64,000 nt of DNA from Rhodospirillales bacterium (GTDB lineage Bacteria > Pseudomonadota > Alphaproteobacteria > Rhodospirillales > Thalassospiraceae). Within the stretch, counting starts at the first letter, position 1. Every line of letters begins with the position of its first letter. The stretch lies in NCBI GenBank assembly GCA_019634165.1, contig JAHQVT010000012.1, positions 1 through 64,000 on the forward strand. Direction: 5' to 3'. The translations under genes and the position numbers were made by a program. The notes under the pieces were generated by a model. That model was not told the DNA's origin and ran no database searches. It was given only the letters and a program-made list of their open reading frames with translations. This document shows positions 8,063-17,553 of the stretch, in pieces.

Positions 8063-9694
8063 TTAGTGTCCGGCACTTTCCATTTTGCGTGTGGCAAGTA
8101 CCTTTTCCAACCATCCCAATTCCATTTCTGGCACCGATTTCAACAGAAGGTCGGTGTAGTCATCAAATGGTGGGTTCAGAACTTCGGACCGTGGGCCGAA
8201 ATCAACCAGCTTTCCCTGCAGCATGACGGCAACAGAATCGGCAATTGCCCGGACAATTGCAATGTCATGGGTGATGAACAGATAGGACACCTGATAGTTC
8301 TTTTGCAGACGCATCAGAAGATCAAGAATGCCTTCGGCCACCAATGGATCAAGGGCGGACGTCGGTTCATCGCATAGGATTAATTCCGGTTTGGCAGCCA
8401 AGGCACGGGCAATCGCAACGCGCTGTTTTTGGCCACCGGAAAGCTCGGCTGGATAGCGATCATAAAAAGTTTCGCCCATCTCGATTTCATCAAGAAGTTC
8501 GATGACTTTTGCTTTGCGCTGCGCACCGCGAACACCGAAATAGAATTGCAGCGGTCGGCCAATGATCTGCCCCACCGTTTGACGGGGGTTCATAGCAGTA
8601 TCAGCCATTTGATAGATCAACTGAATGCGGCGTAATTGATCACGGGACCGATGTTTTTGTTCGGCTGAAAGTTCATCGTCGCCAAAGGTAACTTTGCCTT
8701 CGAATGGGGGCAAAAGACCGGTAATCACACGGGCCAAGGTTGACTTACCCGATCCAGATTCCCCAACTACGGCCAAGGTTTGACCGCGTGGCACATGCAG
8801 CGATACGTCATGAAGAACCTGCACGCCATTGCCATAGGCCGCCGAAATGTTTTCGACCTTAAGTAACGCATCAGACTGATCGCGGGCTTCGGCCAGCTTG
8901 GTCTGACGGACATTGACCAGTGCCTTGGTATAGTCTTGGCGCGGGTTTTCGATGATCTGTGCGACCGGACCATATTCGACCGTATCCCCGTTGCGCAGAA
9001 CCATGATGTCATCGGAAATTTGGGCGACAACGGCCAGATCGTGGGTGATGTAGAGGGCCGCAGTTCCGGTTTTGTCGATCGCGTTTTTGATGGCGGCCAG
9101 AACGTCAATCTGGGTGGTTACATCAAGGGCGGTGGTCGGTTCATCAAAGACAATCAGTTCCGGTTTGGGGCAAAGCGCCATTGCCGTCATTGCACGTTGC
9201 AATTGACCGCCTGAAACCTGATGAGGATACCGATCGCCAAAGTTCTGCGGATCAGGAAGGCCAAGAATATCAAACAGGTAATTGGCCCGCTCAACGGCTT
9301 CTTCGCGCGTCATAAGGCCGTGTTCAAGCGCACCTTCAATCACCTGATCACCCAGTTTGTGTGCCGGATTAAAGGATGCTGCGGCCGATTGTGCAACATA
9401 ACAAACACGGGCTCCGCGAATGCTGCGGATACCCTTTTTGTTAAGTTTCAGAATATCTTCGCCATCCAGCATCACCTGACCGCCGGTGATACGAACCCCT
9501 CCCCGCCCATAGGCAAGGGCAGCTAAACCAATTGTTGATTTACCCGCACCAGATTCCCCGATCAAGCCAAGGACTTTGCCACGTTGCAGATCAAAGGAAA
9601 CGCCATGGACAATTTCAATGTCCTGTGGGTCTTCGCCCGGTGGAAAGATGGTCGCGCCAATGCGCAGATCGCGTACCGATAAAAGATCAGACAT
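8063..9694 (-). CDS. Peptide-type ABC transporter, fused double ATPase (DppD-DppF)
   Basis: 543 residues containing two complete ABC ATPase domains. The first Walker A is GESGAGKST (46-54) with signature VSGGQLQRAM and Walker B LIVFDEPTTALD. The second repeats the set with [19 protein letters not shown] and LILCDEPTSALD. Each half carries the oligopeptide/dipeptide linker typical of DppD and DppF. It energises the two permeases encoded upstream, with which it overlaps by 8 bp. The substrate class is peptides or small polar compounds and cannot be refined from sequence. Confidence 0.9.
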   Translation of the reverse strand: MSDLLSVRDLRIGATIFPPGEDPQDIEIVHGVSFDLQRGKVLGLIGESGAGKSTIGLAALAYGRGGVRITGGQVMLDGEDILKLNKKGIRSIRGARVCYVAQSAAASFNPAHKLGDQVIEGALEHGLMTREEAVERANYLFDILGLPDPQNFGDRYPHQVSGGQLQRAMTAMALCPKPELIVFDEPTTALDVTTQIDVLAAIKNAIDKTGTAALYITHDLAVVAQISDDIMVLRNGDTVEYGPVAQIIENPRQDYTKALVNVRQTKLAEARDQSDALLKVENISAAYGNGVQVLHDVSLHVPRGQTLAVVGESGSGKSTLARVITGLLPPFEGKVTFGDDELSAEQKHRSRDQLRRIQLIYQMADTAMNPRQTVGQIIGRPLQFYFGVRGAQRKAKVIELLDEIEMGETFYDRYPAELSGGQKQRVAIARALAAKPELILCDEPTSALDPLVAEGILDLLMRLQKNYQVSYLFITHDIAIVRAIADSVAVMLQGKLVDFGPRSEVLNPPFDDYTDLLLKSVPEMELGWLEKVLATRKMESAGH

Positions 9695-10514
9695 CGCCGC
9701 GTCCTCCTTTCAGGCTGGAAGTACGTTTAAGCAACCAGTCGACCACCATATTCACACAGACAGCCAAGGCGGCAATCGCCCCGCCGGGAATAAGGGCCGC
9801 CTGAATACCGAAAATGATGCCGTCCTTGTTGTCTTTAACCATACCACCCCAGTCGGCTGCGGGTGGTTGAATGCCAAGACCAAGGAAGGACAATGTGGAC
9901 AGGAACAGGATCGAGAATGCGAAACGCAAACCAAATTCTGCCAAAAGCGGTGAAAGCGTATTGGGCAGAATTTCGCGGAAGATGATCCACATCCGACCTT
10001 CGCCGCGCAGTTTGGCAGCTTCGACAAATTCCATCACCGCAACATCCAGCGCAACGGCACGTCCGAGTCGATAAACACGGGTGGAATCCAAAATGGCCAT
10101 CACCGCAATCAGGATGAAGATGTTTTGTGGCAAAACGGCCAAAACCACGAGGGCAAAGATCAATGTCGGGATCGACATCATCAAGTCGTTTAATCGCGAC
10201 AGGCCCTGATCAATCGGACCGCCGGAAACCGCCGCCGTGAAGCTAAGGAATATACCGATGGAAAAGGACAGGATTGATGCGGCAAGCGAGACAAACAAGG
10301 TTGTCTGTGCACCGTAAATAAGACGCGACAATAAATCGCGGCCAAGGTTATCGGTACCCAAAAGATACAGATCACTGGCGGGCTCCCAAACACCGGCAAC
10401 AATTTCGCGTTCCCCAAAGGGCGCGATCAAGGATGCGAAGACAGCGCAGAAAAATGCGAACAGGATGCCCAGAATTCCGATCCAGGCGGTCAGCGGGATT
10501 TCACGTAATCTCAT
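9687..10514 (-). CDS. Peptide-type ABC transporter permease (DppC-like)
   Basis: 275-residue inner-membrane permease of the BPD_transp_1 family with an N-terminal membrane segment (AWIGILGILFAFFCAVFASL), the extracytoplasmic loop LLGTDNLGRDLLSRL typical of DppC/OppC, and the EAA-type loop around EAAKLRGEGRMW. It pairs with the DppB-like protein to form the channel. ATGA overlaps couple it to the upstream permease, and it overlaps the ATPase by 8 bp. Confidence 0.9.
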   Translation of the reverse strand: MRLREIPLTAWIGILGILFAFFCAVFASLIAPFGEREIVAGVWEPASDLYLLGTDNLGRDLLSRLIYGAQTTLFVSLAASILSFSIGIFLSFTAAVSGGPIDQGLSRLNDLMMSIPTLIFALVVLAVLPQNIFILIAVMAILDSTRVYRLGRAVALDVAVMEFVEAAKLRGEGRMWIIFREILPNTLSPLLAEFGLRFAFSILFLSTLSFLGLGIQPPAADWGGMVKDNKDGIIFGIQAALIPGGAIAALAVCVNMVVDWLLKRTSSLKGGRGDV

Positions 10515-11518
10515 CGCGGATGCCTCAGTCTCGGATTGGCGACAATGGCGACAATATCGGCCACCATGTTGAGCAGAATATACACCGCAGCAAAGATCAG
10601 ACCGCAGGCCTGTACCACGGGCATGTCACGTACCGTCACGGCATCGACCATATACTGGCCCATACCCGGATAGACAAAGACAACCTCGACCACGACAACG
10701 CCAACCACCAGATAGGCAAGGTTAAGCGCAACAACATTCACGATCGGTGCAATGGCATTCGGGGCGGCATGTTTGACAATGGCCTTGAATGCGCCAAGGC
10801 CTTTAAGCTCTGCTGTTTCCATATAGGCCGATGACATCACACTAATGATCGCCGCCCGCGTCATGCGCATCATGTGGGCAAGGACAACCAATACCAGCGT
10901 TGCCGTCGGAAGCGTGATTGCCGAGATACGTTCAGACCATGACATGCCGTCATAGACGGTCGATGGGAACGTCGCGACACCCAACTGAACGGCAAAGAAT
11001 ACGATCAGCAAATAGCCGATAAAGAATTCTGGAAGCGAAATTGCCGCAAGCGAGAGGATGTTAATAATACGGTCTGGAATGCGGTTGCGATAGTGAACGG
11101 CAACCATGCCAAGACCAACCGCAAGCGGAACGGAAATTGCCGCGGCAAAGAAAGCCAGGAACAAGGAATTGCCAAGGCGTTTGGTGATTTGTTCGCTGAC
11201 TGGCGCGCCACTGGCCCAGCTATTGCCAAAATCACCTTGCACGACACCACCAAGCCATTCGAAATATCGCGTGGTGATCGGACGATCAAGGCCAAGGTCG
11301 GCCCGGATGTTGGCGATTGCTTGTGGTGTAGCAGATTGGCCAAGATAAGTTTGGGCGAAGTCACCCGGAAGGGCTTCGACCCCTGCAAAAATTAGGACTG
11401 AAACAGCCCATAGCAACAAGACGCTTAATGCCAGCCGTTCGACGATCAAAAGCGTCAAAGGATGGCTTTCTTTCAGTCTGTGTCGCGCGGCGTGCACGCC
11501 GGCCAATGGATTGGCCAT
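10511..11518 (-). CDS. Peptide-type ABC transporter permease (DppB-like)
   Basis: 335-residue permease of the DppB/OppB type: an N-terminal membrane helix (ALSVLLLWAVSVLIFAG), the periplasmic loop with LGLDRPITTRYFEWL, then five more helices and an EAA-like loop (METAELKGLGAFKAIVKHA). Start at ATG 11518, preceded by GGGAGAA; a longer frame reaches back to 11626 but would read through the intergenic hairpins. The stop overlaps the next permease by four bases. Confidence 0.9.
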   Translation of the reverse strand: MANPLAGVHAARHRLKESHPLTLLIVERLALSVLLLWAVSVLIFAGVEALPGDFAQTYLGQSATPQAIANIRADLGLDRPITTRYFEWLGGVVQGDFGNSWASGAPVSEQITKRLGNSLFLAFFAAAISVPLAVGLGMVAVHYRNRIPDRIINILSLAAISLPEFFIGYLLIVFFAVQLGVATFPSTVYDGMSWSERISAITLPTATLVLVVLAHMMRMTRAAIISVMSSAYMETAELKGLGAFKAIVKHAAPNAIAPIVNVVALNLAYLVVGVVVVEVVFVYPGMGQYMVDAVTVRDMPVVQACGLIFAAVYILLNMVADIVAIVANPRLRHPR

Positions 11519-11646
11519 GAACACATTCTCCCCAAACGGGCCTAAGCGGCAATTCAAGACGGGTAGGACATCGAAGCATATCTTCGAAACCATCTGGAAT
11601 TGTCGATCAGGCCTCAGAACAAACAAGGTGGGTTAACAACAAGATG

Positions 11647-11702
11647 GGGATCACGGCCAAAAACCGTGATCCCGCACATCATCAATCGGGATTTTCCCGA
11701 TT
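11647..11702 (-). terminator. Two hairpins between binding protein and permease genes
   Basis: Perfect stems GGGATCACGG/CCGTGATCCC (11647-11656 and 11664-11673) and AATCGGGA/TCCCGATT (11684-11691 and 11695-11702). They directly follow the binding-protein stop. Hairpins here commonly protect or partly terminate the message so that binding protein is made in excess over the membrane parts. Confidence 0.6.
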
Positions 11703-11708
11703 AGGTCT

Positions 11709-13298
11709 TTAGCTGTTCAGCCACAGGCGTGAAGCGACATAACCGTTGGACATGTCGTTGCCAATATCATGGACAAAGCCTGAAACGCTGTTGGTGGTAG
11801 CATTCACAAAGTCGTTGAACATCGGCAGGATCAAACCGCCAGTGTCACGGACCATCAGTGCCATATCCCGATACATTTCTTTACGCTTGTTCTGGTCAAG
11901 CTCGGCACGGGCTTCAAGCAACACTTTGTCAAATGACGTGTTCAAGAAGCGGGTGTCGTTCCAGTCTGCCGTCGACAGGTAGGCCGTCGAATACATCTGA
12001 TCCTGGGTCGGACGACCACCCCAATAAGAGGTTGAGAACGGCTGAACGTTCCAGACGTTCGACCAGTAACCATCACCCGGTTCACGTTTGATTTCGATGT
12101 TGATGCCAGCTTTTTTGGCACTTTCCTGATACAGAACAGCCGCATCAACCGCACCCGGGAAGGCAACATCGGATGTGCGAAGCAGAACCGATCCATCATG
12201 ACCGGACTTCTTGAAGTGGAAGGCGGCTTTATCGGCATCATAGGTGCGCTGTTCGATTCCTTCTGGGAACAGGGCATAGGTTTCATTGATCGGGAAGTCG
12301 TTACCAACTTTACCGTAACCACCAAGGATCTTCTCGACCATGGTTTCGCGGTCCATCGCATATTTAAGTGCGAGACGCAGGTCGTTATTATCAAACGGCG
12401 CAGTGTTGCAATGCATGATGAAAACATAATGACCACGGCCTGAAGTGGTCTGAATATCAACATTCGGTGCGCGTTTGAGCAAACCAACCGTTTTGGGATC
12501 GACACGGTTGATGAAATGAACCTGACCCGATGACAGGGCTGCCATACGTGCGGTGGCATCGTTCATAACGATCATTTCAACCGAATCAACATAGCCACGG
12601 TCGCTGCGCCAGTCGTTTTCGTTTTTAACAAATGTTGCGCGGACACCGGCTTCGAAATTGTCGACCTTGAACGGACCAGTACCGATACCGGCATTTGGGT
12701 TGTCATACCCGCCGCCCGGCTGAATCACGAGGTGATAGTCGCTCAGCAACAGCGGAAGATCGGCATTGCCTTCTGAAAGGGTCAGGACAAGATCGCCACC
12801 ATTGTTTTCAATGCCTTTGATCGAACCAAGAACACCAAGGGCGCCAGATTCCGATTTTTCATCGGTGTGACGGTTCAGAGTTTTGACAACATCATCAATG
12901 GTTAAATCCGCACCATCATGGAACACGACACCCTTACGGATTTTGAAGGTCCAGACAGAAGCATCGGCATTTGGTTCCCATGACTCAGCAAGGGCCGGGA
13001 CAGCCAAACCACTGGTCGGGTGGGATTCAACAAGTGTGTCACCCCAGTTGCGGTTCATGGCAAAGGTGAACTGCGACGAAGATTTGGCCGGGTCAAGAAC
13101 GTCGGTGGAAGAACCACCCTGCAGGCCGAGCTTCAGATGCCCACCCCGTTTTGGTTCCTGTGCCATGGCAGATTTGCCATACAGGCTGGTGGCAGCAGCG
13201 AGTGTAAGGCCAGCAGCCATCGAACGGCCGATAAACTCACGGCGGTTCATTTCATGTGCGCTGACGCGTGATGCAAAATGCTTGATAGGGTCGGTCAT
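11709..13298 (-). CDS. Peptide-type ABC transporter substrate-binding protein, Tat-exported
   Basis: 529-residue extracellular solute-binding protein family 5 (DppA/OppA fold). The N-terminus carries a twin-arginine signal, NRREFIG with RR at 19-20, followed by a hydrophobic stretch and AMA-Q cleavage near residue 46, so it is exported folded. Family-5 hallmarks include DVLDPAKSS near the start of the mature part and WTFKIRKGVVFHDG. It is the first gene of the leftward operon and delivers ligand to the DppBC-like permeases. The ligand is unknown. Confidence 0.9.
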   Translation of the reverse strand: MTDPIKHFASRVSAHEMNRREFIGRSMAAGLTLAAATSLYGKSAMAQEPKRGGHLKLGLQGGSSTDVLDPAKSSSQFTFAMNRNWGDTLVESHPTSGLAVPALAESWEPNADASVWTFKIRKGVVFHDGADLTIDDVVKTLNRHTDEKSESGALGVLGSIKGIENNGGDLVLTLSEGNADLPLLLSDYHLVIQPGGGYDNPNAGIGTGPFKVDNFEAGVRATFVKNENDWRSDRGYVDSVEMIVMNDATARMAALSSGQVHFINRVDPKTVGLLKRAPNVDIQTTSGRGHYVFIMHCNTAPFDNNDLRLALKYAMDRETMVEKILGGYGKVGNDFPINETYALFPEGIEQRTYDADKAAFHFKKSGHDGSVLLRTSDVAFPGAVDAAVLYQESAKKAGINIEIKREPGDGYWSNVWNVQPFSTSYWGGRPTQDQMYSTAYLSTADWNDTRFLNTSFDKVLLEARAELDQNKRKEMYRDMALMVRDTGGLILPMFNDFVNATTNSVSGFVHDIGNDMSNGYVASRLWLNS

Positions 13299-14156
13299 CC
13301 CTGTTCCTTCTCTGATACGTCTTAACTTGTTGAATTATGTAATTGTGTGGCAGTTCCGACCTTTTGATTACTGTTTGTTGTTCAAGGTCGGTTGGTGTCA
13401 TTTCGGCATATTGGGGCATGCTGCAGTTTTACGCTCTGCCTGTTATGTCATGCCACTGCTGTTACGCAGGTGATGCGCCCCCTTTGCCACAAAATTGATG
13501 CCCTATGGGTGTGTGCACTGTCATGGATGCAACTCCAGAATGGAAAAGCACCCAACAAGCCAACGTCGCCGAAACCAATTAATGTTTCCGCGCTGCAGCA
13601 CAAGTTGTGGGACAGACAGTGCACAAATCTGCAACATCGTGACACGGCTGCCTTGTATGCATCAACCCGCTGGCAGGAACTGTCAGGTGATTTTCGCACC
13701 TGAAAATTGATATTTGAGCAAATATTATCGCGAAAAAATAGTATAGAACGTCGATGGAGTTTTTCTTCGAAATCCTTGGTGGATAAGGGATTGAACCCGT
13801 AAGAACGGTGTCTGGTATATGAGCAAAATATCCGTTGGAAAAAAAAACGAAATTTTCGCCTTCGAACACGAAAAAGATCAAAACCAACTGACAAAAGTCA
13901 GCTTGGTTGGCCAAAAAATATTCGAATTGGCGATTCGAACCCGATTCCAAAGTTTTAGCCACATCGAATCAGATTTCACAAAGAACTATTGTCAAGTATC
14001 GGGTGACTAGTTTTCACAGACTATTTTACGCCCCTAAAGAGCAGACTTGTAAGTGGTAATTTTGATTTAATGGACTGTCGGTGTTACGCTTTTGGAACTG
14101 TCCTGTTAATCGTAAGCAATCCGATTACAAGGGTGGCGCACATAACGGAGGAATGT
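13299..14156. other. 858-bp divergent intergenic region
   Basis: Region between the divergent starts of the ABC binding protein and the stress protein gene. No convincing coding frame. It turns AT-rich from about 13700. One 11-bp inverted repeat is present: TGTGCACTGTC at 13512-13522 and its complement at 13615-13625. It presumably holds both promoters; I could not place them. Confidence 0.5.
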
Positions 14157-14570
14157 ATGTATCAAAAGATGCTCGTGCCTGTCGATTTGGCCCACGTTGA
14201 TAAATTGGAAAAGACAATTCAAACGGCGGTCGATCTAGCTCTGCATTACAAGGCAGAAATCTGTTTCCTTGGCGTAGGAACAAATACGCCTTCCGAAGTG
14301 GCACATACCCCAAAAGAGTTTGAGCAAAAACTGGCTGAGTTTGCAAAAGATTGCCGTGCACGGTTTGGCGTTGTCGCGATGGCAAGTGCACATATCTCAC
14401 ACGACCCTGCCATTGACCTGAGCAAAGCAATTGTCGCGCAAGCCGATGAGCTCAGCGCCGATCTGATCGTGATGGCAACACATGTTCCTGGCATCGCCGA
14501 CCATGTTTTCGCATCCCACGGCGGATATGTTGCATCTCATTCGGATCTTTCAGTGTTCCTCGTGCGTTAA
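14157..14570 (+). CDS. Universal stress protein (UspA fold)
   Basis: 137 residues of the Usp fold: N-terminal beta-strand MYQKMLVPVDL, middle VDLALHYKAEICFLGV, and C-terminal ADLIVMATH followed by SHSDLSVFLVR. The usual ATP-binding glycine motif (G-x2-G-x9-G-S/T) is degenerate here, so nucleotide binding is doubtful. The gene lies 63 bp before a BCCT transporter in the same direction. Usp proteins next to osmolyte transporters (for example TeaD with the ectoine TRAP system) modulate transport, suggesting a similar role. Start ATG 14157 follows GGAGG at 14147-14151; the frame continues upstream without support. Confidence 0.82.
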   Translation: MYQKMLVPVDLAHVDKLEKTIQTAVDLALHYKAEICFLGVGTNTPSEVAHTPKEFEQKLAEFAKDCRARFGVVAMASAHISHDPAIDLSKAIVAQADELSADLIVMATHVPGIADHVFASHGGYVASHSDLSVFLVR

Positions 14571-14633
14571 GCACGTGCTGATCTAGTTTCGGCAAGGGGC
14601 GACTGTAATTTTAATAACCTTTGGGAGTTTGAA

Positions 14634-16304
14634 ATGGGGTCTGAAGCTGAGACGGGAATTGAAAGCCCGGATGGTGCCGCGAACCCGATTGATACCGACT
14701 ATGAAATCGGGCAGGACAATTTCCAGACGCAACTGGGGCCTTTTGGCCTTGATGTCCACAACCCGGTCTTTTTGATTTCGGGGTTGTCGATTGTTGCCTT
14801 TGTCTTTTTTACGCTGGCATTTCAGGAAAGCGTCGGTCCGATGTTCAACGACCTTCGGGTTTGGCTGACATCAAGCTTGGACTGGTTCTTTCTTTCAGTA
14901 GCCAACGTGTTTGTTCTTTTATGTCTGTTCCTGATCGTATCCCCGCTTGGGCGGGTGCGTCTTGGTGGGGCAGATGCAATACCTGATTATTCCTATTCTG
15001 GCTGGTTTGCGATGTTGTTTGCTGCGGGCATGGGCATTGGCTTGATGTTCTATGGCGTGTCTGAACCGATTTCACATTTCTCGTCTTCGATAGGCGGTAC
15101 TGCAATTGGTGAAAATGGCATGCGAACCGACTGGGCGCCGCTGGGTGCTGCGGCGGGCGATCCGGATGCGGCATTTGATCTTGGCATGGCGGCGACCATT
15201 TTCCACTGGGGCCTTCATCCGTGGGCGATCTATGCCACGGTAGCACTGGCCTTGGCGCTGTTTTCCTTTAACAAGGGCCTTCCCCTTACGATGCGGTCGG
15301 TCTTTTATCCGATCTTTGGCGAGCGTGTCTGGGGGTGGACGGGGCATATCATCGATATTCTGGCAGTGTTTGCCACCCTGTTTGGTTTGGCGACGTCGCT
15401 TGGTTTCGGGGCAGAACAGGCAAATGCCGGTCTTGATTTCCTGTTTGGTATTCCGGTGACGGATGGCTCCAAGGTCTTTTTGATTATCGCGATTACCGGT
15501 GTCGCGTTGATTTCGGTTCTGGCTGGGCTTGATGCCGGGGTTAAACGGCTTTCGGAAATCAATATGGTTCTTGCGGCCATTCTATTGTTGTTTGTTGTTC
15601 TGGTCGGCCCGACCATGGACATCATCAAGGGATTTTTCACATCCCTTGTTGCCTATGTTGAATATCTGCCAGCCCTGTCAAACCCGATAGGCCGCGAAGA
15701 CGCGAACTTTAGTCAGGGTTGGACGTCATTCTATTGGGCGTGGTGGATTTCATGGTCACCGTTTGTCGGCATGTTCATCGCGCGTGTGTCGCGTGGTCGT
15801 ACCGTTCGTGAATTCATCACCTGCGTTTTGATCATTCCGTCGCTTGTTTGTGTGTTGTGGATGACGGCATTTGGTGGCACGGCTGTTCACATGGTGACCG
15901 AAGGTGTGACGGCAATTGCCGAGGCGGGGCTTCCGATCAAATTGTTCACCATGCTTGAACAGTTGCCACTGCATGAAATCACATCTTTCCTGGGTATCGT
16001 TTTGGTGATCGTCTTCTTTGTGACGTCATCTGATTCCGGGTCGCTTGTGATTGATACCATCACTGCAGGTGGCAAGGTCGATGCACCGGTTCCACAACGT
16101 GTCTTCTGGTGCACATTTGAAGGTCTGGTTGCAATTGCATTGCTTTTGGGCGGTGGTCTTGGATCATTACAGGCAATGGCTGTTTCAACTGGGTTCCCGT
16201 TTGCAGTGATCCTTTTGCTGGCCTGTTACTCGATCATTCAGGGGCTGCGGAGTGAACCAAAATCGGTTGGAGCCGGCGCGCAAGCATCTGATAATAAAGA
16301 TTAG
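14634..16304 (+). CDS. BCCT family betaine/carnitine/choline transporter
   Basis: 556-residue inner-membrane secondary transporter with about 12 helices. BCCT hallmarks are GMGIGLMFYGVSEP in the early helices, WGLHPWAIY, and the tryptophan-rich TM8 segment WAWWISWSPFVGMFIARVSRG starting near residue 367. It imports trimethylammonium compounds such as glycine betaine, carnitine or choline, driven by sodium or protons. Both tails are hydrophilic; the N-terminal 40 residues are acidic. GGGAG stands 7 bases before the ATG. It lies about 9 kb from the carnitine genes and could supply their substrate; this is inference. Confidence 0.92.
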   Translation: MGSEAETGIESPDGAANPIDTDYEIGQDNFQTQLGPFGLDVHNPVFLISGLSIVAFVFFTLAFQESVGPMFNDLRVWLTSSLDWFFLSVANVFVLLCLFLIVSPLGRVRLGGADAIPDYSYSGWFAMLFAAGMGIGLMFYGVSEPISHFSSSIGGTAIGENGMRTDWAPLGAAAGDPDAAFDLGMAATIFHWGLHPWAIYATVALALALFSFNKGLPLTMRSVFYPIFGERVWGWTGHIIDILAVFATLFGLATSLGFGAEQANAGLDFLFGIPVTDGSKVFLIIAITGVALISVLAGLDAGVKRLSEINMVLAAILLLFVVLVGPTMDIIKGFFTSLVAYVEYLPALSNPIGREDANFSQGWTSFYWAWWISWSPFVGMFIARVSRGRTVREFITCVLIIPSLVCVLWMTAFGGTAVHMVTEGVTAIAEAGLPIKLFTMLEQLPLHEITSFLGIVLVIVFFVTSSDSGSLVIDTITAGGKVDAPVPQRVFWCTFEGLVAIALLLGGGLGSLQAMAVSTGFPFAVILLLACYSIIQGLRSEPKSVGAGAQASDNKD

Positions 16305-16341
16305 ATTTCGTCTGCTATACCAGATGCAAAATCGGAGAATT

Positions 16342-16370
16342 AAAAGGGCGCCATTTGGCGCCCTTTTTTT
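16342..16370 (+). terminator. Terminator after BCCT transporter
   Basis: Stem AAAAGGGCGCC with GGCGCCCTTTT, loop ATTT, tail of seven T. The rest of the 253-bp gap before the next gene shows nothing else I can name. Confidence 0.9.
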
Positions 16371-16557
16371 GCGCGCGTGGCTCGTTGGGTCAGGGTTCTG
16401 GATGATGTTTGGTCTTTATAAAAGATGGCTATGTGCAGTGATGCCAATGTCATAGACGAAAACGCCTTTGCCTGATGGCAGGTCATAGGGCTATGGTGGT
16501 GAACCTTCCATCCTTCACCAACAACCCCGTCATATCTAAATCCCAAGGTCCATTACG

Positions 16558-17553
16558 ATGAAGATTTCCCTGTCTGATGCTCATGCGCTTGTCAGCAATA
16601 CCCTGATGCGCTGCAACGTAAGCCAAGATAACGCGGCCTCGGTTGCAACCGCGCTGGTTGCCGCAGAGGCATCCGGGCAGGGTGGACATGGTTTTCGCCG
16701 TGTTCAGGCTTATTCCGCACAGGCTCGCGCAGGAAAGGTCGACGGACTTGCCGTGCCAAAGATGGAAAAGCCGGCACCTGGTGTCTTGCGAATTGATGCG
16801 CAGCATGGATTTGCCTACCCAGCACTTGATTTGATGATGGAACATTTGCCTGAAATGGCCCGCCAACAGGGGATTGCGATTGCTTCTATATACAAATCGC
16901 ACCATGCCGGGGTGATGGGGCTGACGGTTGAACGTTTGGCACAACAAGGACTGGCGGCGATGATGTTTGCCAACGCGCCTGCCGCGATGGCGGCATGGGG
17001 CGGGCGGCGACCGATGTTTGGCACCAATCCGATTGCCTTTGGCGTGCCAGTTGGTGATGCCGGTGATCCGATCATTATTGATCTGGCCCTGTCGAAAGTT
17101 GCGCGTGGTAAAATCATGGCGGCCAAACAAAAGGGTGTTGATATTCCGGATGACTGGGCGTTTGACCCAGAAGGCAATCCGACAACCGATCCGGTTAAGG
17201 CCTTGGATGGAACAATGGTCCCTGCAGGCGGGGTTAAGGGTGCCGCTCTGGCCATGATGGTCGAACTTCTTGCCGCAGGACTTACTGGTGCACAGTTTGG
17301 TCATCAGGCATCGTCACTATTTGACGATAAAGGTAAGCCGCCAGCCTTGGGACAGATGATCATTGCAATTAACCCAAAAGCATCGGGTGGGTCGGGTGTT
17401 GGCGCGCATCTTGCCGAAATTGCGAATGAACTCGCCGCAGAAGATGGGGTTCGTCTTCCGGGGCATCGGGGCAAGTTGGCGCGTCTTGAAGCCGAAGCCA
17501 ATGGAATTGAAGTCGAAGACGATGTCATCGCAGCAATCGAAGATATTAAGTAG
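16558..17553 (+). CDS. Ldh-family malate/L-lactate/ureidoglycolate-type dehydrogenase
   Basis: 331-residue NAD(P)-dependent oxidoreductase of the Ldh_2 family (YlbC/YiaK/AllD/DpkA), unrelated in fold to the LDH at the left end. The signature SHHAGVMG holds the catalytic His, followed by FANAPAAMAAWGG and GTNPIAFGVP, then IIDLALSKVARGKI. Members reduce 2-oxo acids or cyclic imines (malate, ureidoglycolate, 2,3-diketogulonate, piperideine-2-carboxylate). Substrate cannot be told from sequence, and the flanking BCCT and phosphonate genes give no clear hint. AAGG lies about 8 bases before ATG 16558. Confidence 0.85.
   Translation: MKISLSDAHALVSNTLMRCNVSQDNAASVATALVAAEASGQGGHGFRRVQAYSAQARAGKVDGLAVPKMEKPAPGVLRIDAQHGFAYPALDLMMEHLPEMARQQGIAIASIYKSHHAGVMGLTVERLAQQGLAAMMFANAPAAMAAWGGRRPMFGTNPIAFGVPVGDAGDPIIIDLALSKVARGKIMAAKQKGVDIPDDWAFDPEGNPTTDPVKALDGTMVPAGGVKGAALAMMVELLAAGLTGAQFGHQASSLFDDKGKPPALGQMIIAINPKASGGSGVGAHLAEIANELAAEDGVRLPGHRGKLARLEAEANGIEVEDDVIAAIEDIK

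Noticed and set aside
13448..13962. Overlapping minus-strand frames of 148 and 127 codons in the long gap
   Set aside because: Compositions do not look like proteins, no ribosome sites and no recognisable motif.
16483..17304. 273-codon frame opposite the Ldh-family dehydrogenase
   Set aside because: Shadow of a conserved gene; Cys/Arg/His-rich with no domain.
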